A stretch of DNA of 64,000 bases, taken from assembly GCF_008360935.1 (NCBI RefSeq), contig NZ_SRXO01000017.1, positions 1-64,000 on the forward strand. The letters are read 5' to 3'. The stretch comes from Siccirubricoccus phaeus. GTDB lineage: Bacteria > Pseudomonadota > Alphaproteobacteria > Acetobacterales > Acetobacteraceae. Position 1 is the stretch's first letter, and each line of letters opens with the position of its first letter. A program made the position numbers and the translations under genes. The notes beneath the pieces are model-generated. The model did not search any database, was not told where the DNA came from, and was given only the letters and a program-made list of their open reading frames with translations. Shown here one piece after another: positions 26,732 through 35,351 of this stretch.

Positions 26732-27277
26732 ATGGCTCCCGCGACTCTCCCCATGCCCGCTCCCGGCGCAAGCGCTTCGCCCGCGGCGCCACTCTCGCTC
26801 GCTGTCGGACGCCCCGCCGTCCTTGCCCTCGACCTCGGCACCACCACCGGCTGGGCACTGCGCGGCCAGGACGGCGCTATCACCTCCGGCACGGTCACCT
26901 TTCGCCCCAGCCGCTTTGAGGGCGGCGGCATGCGCTACCTGCGCTTCCGCGGCTGGCTCGGCGAGCTGGCCGGGCTCACCGGCGGCCTCACGCGCATCGC
27001 CTTCGAGGAGGTGCGCTCCCATGCCGGCACCGATGCAGCTCACCTCTACGGCGGCTTCCTCGCCCACCTGTCGGCCTGGTGCGAGGAGCGGGGTGTCGCC
27101 TACGAGGGCGTGCCGGTCGGCACCATCAAGCGCTTCGCCACCGGCCGCGGCAACGCCGACAAGGCGGCGATGATCGCGGCGGTGCGGGCGCGCGGCTTCG
27201 CGCCGGCGGACGACAACGAGGCCGACGCCATCGCCCTGCTGCTCTGGGCGACAGACCCGCAGGGCGGCCGCGCATGA
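26732..27277 (+). CDS. RuvC-like Holliday junction resolvase (phage)
   Basis: A 181-aa RNase H-fold nuclease: first catalytic Asp in LALDLGTTTGWAL near residue 33, Glu in IAFEEVRSH near 91, and the C-terminal DNEADAIALLLW near 161-172. PVGTIKRFATGRGNADKAAM is the typical middle segment. It resolves branched recombination or replication intermediates before packaging. ATG 26732 is the first Met before the domain and no strong ribosome site is visible. Confidence 0.85.
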   Translation: MAPATLPMPAPGASASPAAPLSLAVGRPAVLALDLGTTTGWALRGQDGAITSGTVTFRPSRFEGGGMRYLRFRGWLGELAGLTGGLTRIAFEEVRSHAGTDAAHLYGGFLAHLSAWCEERGVAYEGVPVGTIKRFATGRGNADKAAMIAAVRARGFAPADDNEADAIALLLWATDPQGGRA

Positions 27278-27501
27278 GGCTGCCCGGTGCGCCGCAGCCG
27301 CCCCGGTCGAGTCTGGACCTGGCACGCACCTCGACCACCGCGGTGGACCTCGACGCCATGCGCGCCGCCGCCTGGCACCGGCACGGCGTCGCCGCCCTGG
27401 CCGTGGCGGAGATCGCCGATCCCTGGCTGCGCCAGGCCGTCATCAACGAAGCCAGCCGGCGCTGGGGGCGCCGCCACGGAGGGGACCGTCATGGCCGGTA
27501 A
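27274..27501 (+). CDS. Small hypothetical prophage protein, 75 aa
   Basis: Overlaps the resolvase stop (ATGA, 27274-27277). The product contains DLDAMRAAAWHRHGVAALAV and PWLRQAVINEASRRWGRR, two amphipathic helices. No family recognised; probably a small regulatory or adaptor protein in the early operon. Confidence 0.6.
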   Translation: MRLPGAPQPPRSSLDLARTSTTAVDLDAMRAAAWHRHGVAALAVAEIADPWLRQAVINEASRRWGRRHGGDRHGR

Positions 27502-28045
27502 GCGCAAGCCGAAGCGCGCAACGACGGGGCAGGAGGAGCTGTCGAAGCCGTCGAAGTGGCGGCTGCAGCACGGCGGCTTCGAGGGGCCGGTCCGCGCCGC
27601 CGATCCCGAGACGGGCAGCCCGGTTGAGCACCGCCGCGCGGTGGACACGCTCGGCATGATGCTGGCGAACGGCACGATCACGCCGCAGATGCATGAGGCG
27701 GGATGCGTCTTCCGCACGCTGTTCCGCAGCGCCGCGATCGACAGCATGTCCACCTCCCAGCTGGTCCGGCTGCCCGGCGCCACGGCCGACGGGATCTCGA
27801 ACCGCCAGTTCGAGGCCCGGCGGCGCGTGGCCGACGCCCTCGACGCGCTCGGCGGCCACGGCAGTCCGGCCGGCTCCTGCGTGTGGTTCGTCGTCGGGCT
27901 CGAGTTCTCGGTCCGCGAGTGGGCGATGCGCCAGGGCTGGTCCGGGCGCCCGGTGCACGGGCCGGTGGCGCAGGGCATGCTGGTCGCGGCGCTCGGGACG
28001 CTGGCCTCCCACTTCCGCCTGACGCCGCGCTCGCAGGCGGCGTAG
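27491..28045 (+). CDS. Hypothetical phage protein, DUF6456-like layout
   Basis: A 184-aa protein. A basic N-terminus (MAGKRKPKRATTGQEE) is followed by VDTLGMMLANGTITPQMHEAGCVFRTLF, FEARRRVADALDALGG, VWFVVGLEFSVREWAMRQGW and LVAALGTLASHFR. This resembles the helical DUF6456-type domain seen at the end of phage early operons, possibly DNA-binding. It is last in the early operon, where antitermination or late activators usually lie. Confidence 0.6.
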   Translation: MAGKRKPKRATTGQEELSKPSKWRLQHGGFEGPVRAADPETGSPVEHRRAVDTLGMMLANGTITPQMHEAGCVFRTLFRSAAIDSMSTSQLVRLPGATADGISNRQFEARRRVADALDALGGHGSPAGSCVWFVVGLEFSVREWAMRQGWSGRPVHGPVAQGMLVAALGTLASHFRLTPRSQAA

Positions 28046-28068
28046 ACCGGCAAGGGAAGACAGCGGGC

Positions 28069-29064
28069 CTACGCAGCGGCCACGCCGACGTTCGCGCTCT
28101 GCGGCGGCGTGGCGGCCAGGGCCGCCTTCAGTCTCGGACCGAAGACGGCCTTGAACTTCAGCAGTCGCTTGACGACCCAATCGCGGATTTCTTCCTCGTG
28201 AGTCGATGCATCGGCGATCGACGTGTTCTCACGGACGACCGAGATGCGGGACGCGCGCCTGGCGTCGAGCCGCTCCCAGGTGAGCGGCTCGGCGATCTCC
28301 TTCTCGATCTGCTGCTCCTGCGCCTTCAGCGCGTCGAAGATGGCCTTGTTCTTCGTCATGTCGCCGACGTCGATGTACAGCTCGACCCGGAGCCGATTTC
28401 CCGACGCAAACGCGGTGCTGTAGGAAATGCCCGTCGTGCCGCTCGAGAACGCGTACCAGCTCTGAGGTTGGGCGGCCTTCGCGTTGGTGAATTTGTGCTT
28501 CTCGCGAAGCTCGTCCATGAGCCCCTGGTAGAACTCCTGGTACGCGACGGTCTTGTCGGTGAGGGTCTTGCTCGCCGATGCGGCGGCCGTCTTCGCCCAG
28601 GCGTTCGGTGATGCGGCCAGCCTGAACACGACGGCGGGCGGCGAGCCGGAGATGCTGATGACCTCCAGCGCGATCATGAAGAAGTCGACCGTCTCGCGGG
28701 TGTGCCGGTTCAGGAAGTCGATGGCCTCGCGATGCTCCTCGCGGACCTTCGGCGCGATCCAGACGACCACACCGGCCTCGAGACCGGCCGCGTAGGTGAT
28801 GAGCTGGCCGAGGTGCCCATGGTCGGTCTCGGACAGCTGGTTCTCGATGATCACGCGCCGCCCGCTACCCGTGTCGCGGGCCTCGATGTCGCACGCGAAG
28901 GAGCCGACCGGCGCCTCCATCCTCACCAGCTCGAGGTCGAGCCCCAGGGCCTCGCCGAGCAGCCCCAGGTTTCCGGCGAGCCACGGCGTGAAGTCCTTCG
29001 CCTCCATGGGCCATAGCTGTCGCGGGTCGATGTTCTCCAGCTTGCCCAGGGTCACCGCCACCAT
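28069..29064 (-). CDS. DUF4268-type protein with a PD-(D/E)XK-like N-terminus
   Basis: A 331-aa protein. The N-terminal domain has FACDIEARDTGSGRRVIIENQLSETDHGHLGQLITYA, a restriction-like core with Asp and E-x-Q (Gln where Lys is usual). The C-terminal domain (residues 190-330) carries YQEFYQGLMDELREKHKFT and AFSSGTTGISYSTAF, as in DUF4268. It is encoded against the early operon and uses codons slightly less GC-rich. The position suggests a lysogen-expressed moron, perhaps for defence against other phages. ATG 29064 has GGGGAG upstream. Confidence 0.7.
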   Translation of the reverse strand: MVAVTLGKLENIDPRQLWPMEAKDFTPWLAGNLGLLGEALGLDLELVRMEAPVGSFACDIEARDTGSGRRVIIENQLSETDHGHLGQLITYAAGLEAGVVVWIAPKVREEHREAIDFLNRHTRETVDFFMIALEVISISGSPPAVVFRLAASPNAWAKTAAASASKTLTDKTVAYQEFYQGLMDELREKHKFTNAKAAQPQSWYAFSSGTTGISYSTAFASGNRLRVELYIDVGDMTKNKAIFDALKAQEQQIEKEIAEPLTWERLDARRASRISVVRENTSIADASTHEEEIRDWVVKRLLKFKAVFGPRLKAALAATPPQSANVGVAAA

Positions 29065-29137
29065 GCCCACTCCCCTTCCATCGGCGCGACTTTGCCGGCC
29101 CGGCGCCCGAGCGTCCATCGATGCGGGTGCCTGGCAG

Positions 29138-29350
29138 TCACTCGCTCCCGAGCACGTAGGCGACCGCCTCGGCGATGAGGGTCATCGGCAAGGCGGGGTG
29201 GTGCGCCAGGACGGCCTCGCGCACCGCCCTGCCGTCCCCGGCGCCGAGGCGGGGAATGGCCCCGGGCGGCCGCCGCGCCGCGCGGGCAGCGGCCAGGGCG
29301 GCGCTGCTCAGCCACGGGGGCGGAGGGCGGGACGGAGGGCCGTCGGGCAT
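29138..29350 (-). CDS. Small hypothetical protein, 70 aa
   Basis: On the same strand as the DUF4268 gene and upstream of it. The Pro/Ala-rich first half precedes RAVREAVLAHHPALPMTLIAEAVAYVLGSE in two helices. Third codon positions are almost all G or C, supporting coding. Possibly an expression or toxin-antitoxin partner of DUF4268, but nothing specific shows it. Confidence 0.45.
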   Translation of the reverse strand: MPDGPPSRPPPPWLSSAALAAARAARRPPGAIPRLGAGDGRAVREAVLAHHPALPMTLIAEAVAYVLGSE

Positions 29351-29428
29351 GCCCGACGATACCGCCCCCTACCGGAACAATACAAGAACATGCTACACCC
29401 CCCGGGACATCCCAGGAGCACTCGGCCC

Positions 29429-29767
29429 ATGGCTGCTCGCAAGCCCCGGGCGGCGCGTCCCGTCGACGCCGCCCTCAAGCGCCTGCTGGCGCTCGCCGCA
29501 CGCGGCGTGTCCCCGAACCGCATGGCGCGCGAGGCGGACGCCATCGTCGCCGAGTGGCGGCAGGGCGCGGCCGGCGAGGAGGGGGCCGACATCGATGAGC
29601 AGCTCGACGAGCTGTGCGAGCAGCTCACCGCCGGCGTCGCTGCGGCCGAGGAGGCCGTCTCCGACGTCGATGCGAGCGACGCGGGCGCGGTGAAGCAGGC
29701 GCGTCACATGCTGGCCGCGCTCGCCGCGACACGCGACGCCGCGCAGGAGGCAAGGGCTTCGGCCTGA
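29429..29767 (+). CDS. Hypothetical phage protein, 112 aa
   Basis: Helical protein with a basic start (MAARKPRAARPVDAALKRLLALAARG) and a long acidic coiled-coil-like part (DIDEQLDELCEQLTAGVAAAEEAVSDVD). Divergent from the 70-aa gene. No family recognised. Confidence 0.5.
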   Translation: MAARKPRAARPVDAALKRLLALAARGVSPNRMAREADAIVAEWRQGAAGEEGADIDEQLDELCEQLTAGVAAAEEAVSDVDASDAGAVKQARHMLAALAATRDAAQEARASA

Positions 29768-30115
29768 ACCGCGTCGCCGCTCCGGTCGCGCTGTTACAAT
29801 TCACCCCGTGGCGGCGCGCAAATCGATGGGGCTAGGTTGAGGCTACGTCGAGATCGTGTAGCTCGATGCGGCGGTGGCTCCCGAGCCACGCAGCCGGTCA
29901 ATCCGCAGCGTGGCTCGCGAGCCGCAGGGTCCTTCCTGGGCCCGGCGTATGCGGGGGGCGGAAGCGCGCGACTTCGCCAGCGCCAGGCCGAAAACATGGT
30001 TCGCAGTTCGCACCACACGGCCCTGATCTCAATCGTTTAGCTGCGAACCGTGCCGGCGCGCGGTTCGCGCCGGCTGCCCGCACGGTTCGCACCCACCCTG
30101 ATCCCGGATGGCCCG
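29768..30115. promoter_or_regulatory. Repeat-rich control region before the phage methyltransferases
   Basis: A 348-bp gap with no gene. It holds two related palindromes (GTGGCTC-CC-GAGCCAC at 29874-29889; GGCTCGCGAGCC at 29912-29923) and five copies of GGTTCGC(A) or its complement (29998, 30006, 30042, 30062, 30084). Copies at 30042-30053 and 30080-30091 form a perfect 12-bp inverted repeat enclosing an inner 8-bp one (30053-30060 with 30066-30073). Confidence 0.7.
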
Positions 30116-31582
30116 ATGACGCTCCCCTGGATGGCGGCGAAGATCCTGCTGCGCCCGGTGGCGGATCTGCGCGCCCACCCCGGCAACGCCCGCCTGCACG
30201 GCGCGGCGCAGCTCGAGCAGATCAAGGCCAGCATGCTGGCCTTCGGCTTCACGAACCCGCTGCTGGTGGACGAGGCGGGCGTGCTGATCGCCGGTCACGG
30301 CCGGCTTGAGGCGGCCGTCGCGCTCGGGATCGCGAAGGTGCCGACCATCGTGCTGCGGCACCTCTCTGCGGCGCAGAAGGAGGCGCTGCGGCTCGCCGAC
30401 AACCGCATCGCCGAGAACGCGAGCTGGGACCAGGCGCTGCTGCGCGAGGCACTGGCCGCGGTGCAGGCGGAGCCCGACCTCGACCTTGCGGCGCTCGGCT
30501 TCTCGGCCGCGGAGCTCGACGACATCCTCGCGGCGGCTGGAGACGCCGTGTCCGACGGCGACGCGCCCGAGGCCCTGTCGGCGCCCGCGGTCCAGGGGGG
30601 CGGGGATGGCGCGGCGGGGACGGAGGAGGCGGCGGAGAATGATCCCGCCGACGCCGAACCGGACCCGCCGCGCCAGGCCGTCAGCCGGCCAGGCGACCTG
30701 TGGCGGCTTGGCGAGCACCGGCTGCTTTGTGGCGACAGCACCGATCCGGCCACCGTCGCCCGCGTCATGGGCGACGACCGCGCGGCGCTGCTGTTCACCT
30801 CGCCGCCCTACGGCAACCAGCGCGACTACACCACCCGCGGCGTCTCGGATTGGGACGCGCTGATGCAGGGCGTGTTCCAGCATCTCGACGCGGCAATGCG
30901 GCCGGATGGCCAGGTGCTGGTGAACCTCGGCCTGATCCACCGCGACAACGAGTGGCAGCCCTATTGGGCCGGCTGGCTCGACTGGATGCGCGCCCGCGGC
31001 TGGCGCCGCTTCGGGCTGTATGCCTGGGACCAGGGGCCCGGCCTGCCGGGCGACTGGAACGGTCGCCTCGCACCTGCCTTTGAGTTCGTCTTCCATTTCA
31101 ACCGCCAGGCGCGGCAGGCGAACAAGATCGTGCCCTGCAAATGGGCCGGCACGCCGAACAAGGGCAGCGGGCTGCGCGCCGCCGACGGGAGCATCTCCGA
31201 GTACCAGCACGCCGGGCTGCCGGTGCAGGACTTCCGGATCCCCGACAACGTGCTGCGCCTGACCCGCCACAAGGGCCGCGGCATCGAGACCGAGCACCCC
31301 GCGGTATTCCCGGTGGTGCTGCCGGAATTCCTGATGCGCACCTACACGGACGAGGGGGAGGTCGTATTCGAGCCCTTCTGCGGCAGCGGCACCACCATCC
31401 TCGCCGGCCAGCGCACCGGGCGGCGCGTCCGCGCGATCGAGCTGGCGCCCGCCTATGTCGACTTGGCGATCGCTCGCTGGCGCATGCTGCACCCGGACCT
31501 GTCGGTAAATCTGGCCGATGATGGCTGCGACTACGACGCCGTGGCCACGGCGCGGCTGGAGGTCATCGCCAGTGCAGCCTGA
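30116..31582 (+). CDS. ParB-domain DNA methyltransferase 1 (SPPY type)
   Basis: A 488-aa protein with two parts: a ParB/Srx-like N-terminus (residues 10-110, VADLRAHPGNARLH, VLIAGHGRLEAAV, LRLADNRIAE) and a beta-class methyltransferase with motif IV TSPPYG near 240 and motif I FEPFCGSGTTILAGQ near 420. SPPY is common in N4-cytosine enzymes, but adenine activity cannot be excluded. Such phage enzymes modify phage DNA against host restriction. The second enzyme starts inside its last codons. Confidence 0.85.
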   Translation: MTLPWMAAKILLRPVADLRAHPGNARLHGAAQLEQIKASMLAFGFTNPLLVDEAGVLIAGHGRLEAAVALGIAKVPTIVLRHLSAAQKEALRLADNRIAENASWDQALLREALAAVQAEPDLDLAALGFSAAELDDILAAAGDAVSDGDAPEALSAPAVQGGGDGAAGTEEAAENDPADAEPDPPRQAVSRPGDLWRLGEHRLLCGDSTDPATVARVMGDDRAALLFTSPPYGNQRDYTTRGVSDWDALMQGVFQHLDAAMRPDGQVLVNLGLIHRDNEWQPYWAGWLDWMRARGWRRFGLYAWDQGPGLPGDWNGRLAPAFEFVFHFNRQARQANKIVPCKWAGTPNKGSGLRAADGSISEYQHAGLPVQDFRIPDNVLRLTRHKGRGIETEHPAVFPVVLPEFLMRTYTDEGEVVFEPFCGSGTTILAGQRTGRRVRAIELAPAYVDLAIARWRMLHPDLSVNLADDGCDYDAVATARLEVIASAA

Positions 31583-32840
31583 TCTCGTCGTCTCCACGCT
31601 GCCGGTCGCATCCCTCGTGCCCTATGCCGAGAACGCCCGCACGCATTCGCCGTCGCAGGTGGCGCAGATCGCCGCCTCCATCGCCGAGTTCGGCTTCGTG
31701 AACCCGGTCCTGGTCGATGCCGAAGGTGTGCTGATCGCCGGCCACGGCCGCGTCATGGCCGCGAAGCAGCTCGGTCGCCCCTCCGTGCCGGTGCTGCGGC
31801 TCGGCCATCTCTCCCCGGCGCAGGCGCGGGCGCTGCGCCTGGCCGACAACCAGATCGCGCTGAACTCGGGCTGGGACGAGGCGCTGCTCGCCGCCGAGAT
31901 CGCCCGCATCCGCGACGACGCGGCGGTCGACCTCGACATCCTCGGCTTCTCGGGGATGGAGCTCGACCGGCTGCTGGCCGCCGCCGATGTCGGCCGCGAG
32001 GACGACGTCGACGACGCGCCGGAGCCGCCGGCCGTGCCCGTCACCCGCGCCGGCGACCTCTGGCGCTGCGGCGACCATCGCCTGCTGTGTGGCGACGCCA
32101 CGAAGCCCGCCGATGTGCAGCGGGCGATCGGCGCCGACCGCCTGGCCGACATGGCCTTCACGGACCCGCCTTACAACGTCGCCTACCAGGGCGGGACGGC
32201 GGCGAAGATGACCATCGCCAACGACGCGCTCGGCCAGGGCTTCCTCGACTTCCTCCGCCCGGCGCTGGCCAATCTGCTCTCCGTCACCAAGGGTGCCTGC
32301 TACGTCTGCATGTCCTCGTCCGAGTGGCCGACGCTGCACCGCGCCTGGCAAGAGGCGGGCGGCAAATGGTCGAGCACCATCATCTGGGCCAAGAACACCT
32401 TCGCCCTCGGCCGCGCCGACTACCACCAGCAGTTCGAGGCGATGCTCTACGGCTGGAAGGCAGGCGCGCAGCACTACTGGTGCGGCGCCCGCGACCAGGG
32501 AAACGTCTGGCACTTCGACAAGCCGGCGCGGAACGACCTGCACCCCACCATGAAGCCCGTCGCGCTGGTGGAGCGTGCGATCCGCAACAGCAGCAAGCAG
32601 CGCGACACCGTGCTCGATCCCTTCGGCGGCTCGGGCACGACGATGATCGCGGCGGAGCGGACCGGGCGGCGCGCGGTGCTGCTCGAGCTCGATCCCGCCT
32701 ATGCCGACGTCATCGTCCGGCGCTGGCAGGAGGCCACCGGGGAGGCCGCTGTCCTGGACGGCGAGGACCGCACCTTCGCCGGCGTCGCCGCAGTGCGCCG
32801 CATCGTCGATCATGATGTGATCCAGATCGCCGAATCATAG
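31572..32840 (+). CDS. ParB-domain DNA methyltransferase 2 (DPPY type)
   Basis: A 422-aa homologue of the preceding protein with the same layout: ParB-like N-terminus (VASLVPYAENARTHS, VLIAGHGRVMAAKQLG, LRLADNQIAL), motif IV TDPPYNVAY near residue 197 and motif I LDPFGGSGTTMIAAERTG near 350. DPPY points to N6-adenine methylation. Start GTG 31572 overlaps the end of the first enzyme by 11 bp, so the pair is co-translated. The pair may target two different sites. Confidence 0.85.
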   Translation: MQPDLVVSTLPVASLVPYAENARTHSPSQVAQIAASIAEFGFVNPVLVDAEGVLIAGHGRVMAAKQLGRPSVPVLRLGHLSPAQARALRLADNQIALNSGWDEALLAAEIARIRDDAAVDLDILGFSGMELDRLLAAADVGREDDVDDAPEPPAVPVTRAGDLWRCGDHRLLCGDATKPADVQRAIGADRLADMAFTDPPYNVAYQGGTAAKMTIANDALGQGFLDFLRPALANLLSVTKGACYVCMSSSEWPTLHRAWQEAGGKWSSTIIWAKNTFALGRADYHQQFEAMLYGWKAGAQHYWCGARDQGNVWHFDKPARNDLHPTMKPVALVERAIRNSSKQRDTVLDPFGGSGTTMIAAERTGRRAVLLELDPAYADVIVRRWQEATGEAAVLDGEDRTFAGVAAVRRIVDHDVIQIAES

Positions 32841-32939
32841 CAATTCCGCGACGCTGCATCTTGCTTGGCTCGTGAGCGGCACAGCGCGAATGGTCCGTCA
32901 CGCGCAGGGGATGCCCTGCACCACACGACGGAGACCAGC

Positions 32940-33176
32940 ATGACCGACCGTGAAGCCCGCGCCGCCCGCAACCAGCAGAAGAGCCTCGATGCCTTCCTGC
33001 AGCAGAAGGCCCGCTTCGACGCGATGGTCGCCGAACTGGAGCAGATGAGCGCGGACCACTTCGGGGCCGATCCCGAGGACGTCCTCTGGGGCAAGGCCGT
33101 GACGCTCGAACACTGGAACAGCCGGCTCGCGAGAGTGACGGATTGCTACTTCAAGCGCGGCGAATACGCCGAGTAG
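32940..33176 (+). CDS. Small hypothetical phage protein, 78 aa
   Basis: Charged helical product (SLDAFLQQKARFDAMVAELEQM, then VTLEHWNSRLARVTDCYFKRGEYAE). It starts at ATG 32940 about 100 bp after the methyltransferase. Family not recognised. Confidence 0.55.
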   Translation: MTDREARAARNQQKSLDAFLQQKARFDAMVAELEQMSADHFGADPEDVLWGKAVTLEHWNSRLARVTDCYFKRGEYAE

Positions 33177-33277
33177 CGCGCCGCGCCGCGCCTCCCGCGC
33201 CGCCCCGACCGGCCCTCCCGGCGGGGCTCGGGGTGGTAGCACCCGGCTGGTCGGGTGCTGGACCGAGGACCCCGACG

Positions 33278-34096
33278 ATGAAGCTCACCGACACTCAGCA
33301 CGCGATCCTGGCCGCCGCCGCGCAGCATCCCGAGCACCTGACCTACCCGCCCGAGCGGCTGCCTGCCGCGGCGCGGCAGACGGTGGCGAAGGCGCTGCTG
33401 AAAGGGGACCTGGTGATCGCGGTGCACCGCCCCGCCTACGACGCACATGCTCTCTGGACCGTGGACGGGGACACGGTGCTGCTGAAGATCACCGACGCGG
33501 GGCTGCGTGCCATCGGCATCGACCCGAGCGACAGCACCGCCGCGGACGACGCCACGCAGCACCACCGGCCGGAGCCCGGCGAGGCGGCGCCCACGGGCGG
33601 GGAGGATCCCGCCCCGCGGGGCGAGGACGCCTTGATGCCCGAGGCGGCCGGGGCCGCGCCCACGCGCGCCCCGCGGGCGAGCCTGCGCGACGCCGCCGCA
33701 GCCCTTCTCGCCGCTTGGGACGGGGTCGCCGAGCGCGGGTTCGATGGCCTCCGGCCAGAGGGACAGGACGACGGGATGGCGGCGGCCGTTGCACAGCTCC
33801 GCGCGGCGGTCGGCACGAAGCCCGCGCGCGCCCCGCGCGAGCCCGGCGCCGGGCGCAAGCCGCGCGAGGGCACGAAGCAGGAGCAGGTGCTGGCGATGCT
33901 GCGCCGCCCCGAGGGAGCGACGGTGGCGCAGATCGCCGAGGCGACCGGTTGGGCGCCGCACACCGTGCGGGGCTTCTTCGCCGGCCTCAAGAAGCGGCAG
34001 GGCATCGCGGTCGAGGTGCTGGAGCGGGTGCGCCAGGTCGGGCCGAACAAGGAGGGCGCCCGCGGCTCCTACACGGTGTACCACATCGCCGGATAG
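33278..34096 (+). CDS. DUF3489 family protein
   Basis: A 272-aa protein. The N-terminal part MKLTDTQHAILAAAAQHPE is a winged-helix-like start; the C-terminus has the DUF3489 signature GTKQEQVLAMLRRPEGATV, QIAEATGWAPHTVRGFFAG and LKKRQGI, a winged helix. The middle is low-complexity. DUF3489 proteins occur in alphaproteobacterial phages and are likely DNA-binding. Confidence 0.8.
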   Translation: MKLTDTQHAILAAAAQHPEHLTYPPERLPAAARQTVAKALLKGDLVIAVHRPAYDAHALWTVDGDTVLLKITDAGLRAIGIDPSDSTAADDATQHHRPEPGEAAPTGGEDPAPRGEDALMPEAAGAAPTRAPRASLRDAAAALLAAWDGVAERGFDGLRPEGQDDGMAAAVAQLRAAVGTKPARAPREPGAGRKPREGTKQEQVLAMLRRPEGATVAQIAEATGWAPHTVRGFFAGLKKRQGIAVEVLERVRQVGPNKEGARGSYTVYHIAG

Positions 34097-34211
34097 CGCC
34101 CCGCGTTTCGAGACGCCCGATCCGCGCCGGGAAGTCGTCTTCCCGGTGCATCGCGCTCGTGACGAGAGCGCATCTCATCCGCTATGACGTATACGACAGC
34201 AGCGGGGCCGT

Positions 34212-34463
34212 ATGGTGCGGGTTTTCCTTGACGACGGAGGCGAGAAGCGGCTGGTCGGGCGCGCCGACATCCCGGACGACGTCGGCGCGGTCTACGAGCT
34301 GCGCCTCTTCGGGCCGGCCTCGATCATCCGCGAGCAGTTCACGGTCGGGACCGTCACGCATCTCGGCCCCGGCAGGCTCGATCTCGCGGCGGAACGCGTG
34401 ATTCTGCTCTCACCCGGCCAGCGCCCTGAACTGCTGCCGGGATGGCAGCCGCTCGCATCGTGA
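34212..34463 (+). CDS. Small hypothetical phage protein, 83 aa
   Basis: A compact beta-rich product: MVRVFLDDGGEKRLVGRADI, DDVGAVYELRLFGPAS and TVGTVTHLGPGRLDLA. GC at third positions is high, supporting coding. It lies between the DUF3489 gene and the terminase genes; function unknown. Confidence 0.55.
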   Translation: MVRVFLDDGGEKRLVGRADIPDDVGAVYELRLFGPASIIREQFTVGTVTHLGPGRLDLAAERVILLSPGQRPELLPGWQPLAS

Positions 34464-34798
34464 GCGCGCAGGCTCTCACGTCCGTCCGGATCGGACGCCT
34501 CGTTCGGACTGCCGCCGTTGCAGTACTTGCCGCCGGTCAGCCAGGAGCCGGTGCGGCCAGCGAGGCGGCGCTCATCCCGCCGGGCCTGCTCGCCGAGGTC
34601 CGGGGCGATGACGGCCAGGCGATTCCGCTCAATGCGGACGGTGTTCCCGCGCGATCGCTGTCTGACCCTGAGCTCTTCCGCCTGCTCCTGCACCTGTCGC
34701 GCTTCCTCGATGAGGCAAGCCTTCGCCTGGCGCTCTGCCATGCCTCGGGCGTGCCCTTTGGAGATCCCGGCTGGCGCGCCTGCGTCGAGGGGCGCTGA
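34442..34798 (+). CDS. Hypothetical phage protein, 118 aa
   Basis: Overlaps the end of the previous gene by 22 bp. Residues 45-118 look globular (LIPPGLLAEVRGDDGQAIPL, LSDPELFRLLLHLSRFLDEA); the first 45 may be extra if a later start is used. It precedes the small terminase. No family recognised. Confidence 0.45.
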   Translation: MAAARIVSAQALTSVRIGRLVRTAAVAVLAAGQPGAGAASEAALIPPGLLAEVRGDDGQAIPLNADGVPARSLSDPELFRLLLHLSRFLDEASLRLALCHASGVPFGDPGWRACVEGR

Positions 34799-34831
34799 TA
34801 CGACACAGACGTGTGGCGGGAGATCGCCGCC

Positions 34832-35347
34832 ATGCCCGAGCTGACCCCCTCGAACCGTGAGGCCGCGCGGCGCATCGGCATCAGCGAGACGGCGCTGCGG
34901 AAGGCCGAGGGGAGCGGCCGCATCGCCCGCGAGCCGGACGGCCAGTGGGACATCGACAAGACCCGCCGCCGGCTGGTCGAGACCGCCGACCCGCACCGCT
35001 CGCCGCTCGCGGCCGGCGGTGCCGGCGCCGACGGCACGCCCTATGCCCGGCTGAAGGTCGCGCAGCTGGCGCTCAAGGTCGAGGCGCAGCGCCTCGCCTT
35101 GGATGAGAACAAGCGGCGGCTGCTCGACGTCGCCGAGGCCAACGCCACGATCGACGAGATCGCCGGCGCCATGCGGGATGCACTGCTGAACTGGCCGGCC
35201 CGCGTCTCCGGCTTGATCGCCGCCGAACTCGGCGTCGACCCGCACCTGCTGCAGACGGTCCTGCAGGCGCACATCACCGACCTGCTCTCGGAGGCCGCCG
35301 ATCGCTTCGATCCACCAGGCCTCGGAGATCGGGCCGCGAACCCGTGA
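34832..35347 (+). CDS. Terminase small subunit (Nu1-like)
   Basis: A 171-aa protein. The N-terminal helix-turn-helix LTPSNREAARRIGISETALRKAEGS and QWDIDKTRR is followed by a coiled coil (LKVAQLALKVEAQRLALDENKRRLLDVAEA) and a region matching Nu1-type small terminases (AMRDALLNWPARVSGLIAAELG). It recognises phage DNA for packaging by the large subunit that follows. ATG 34832 is preferred to GTG 34811 on ribosome spacing. Confidence 0.8.
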   Translation: MPELTPSNREAARRIGISETALRKAEGSGRIAREPDGQWDIDKTRRRLVETADPHRSPLAAGGAGADGTPYARLKVAQLALKVEAQRLALDENKRRLLDVAEANATIDEIAGAMRDALLNWPARVSGLIAAELGVDPHLLQTVLQAHITDLLSEAADRFDPPGLGDRAANP

Positions 35348-35351
35348 GCAT

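Noticed and set aside
23673-26858. Very long open frame on the minus strand (1061 codons)
   Set aside because: It lies antisense to the helicase, primase and resolvase genes. It comes from GC-rich codon structure on the other strand and has no domain-like sequence.
30042-30115. tRNA gene (GGTTCGC resembles a T-loop)
   Set aside because: No anticodon arm, acceptor stem or correct spacing; the motif is part of an inverted repeat array.
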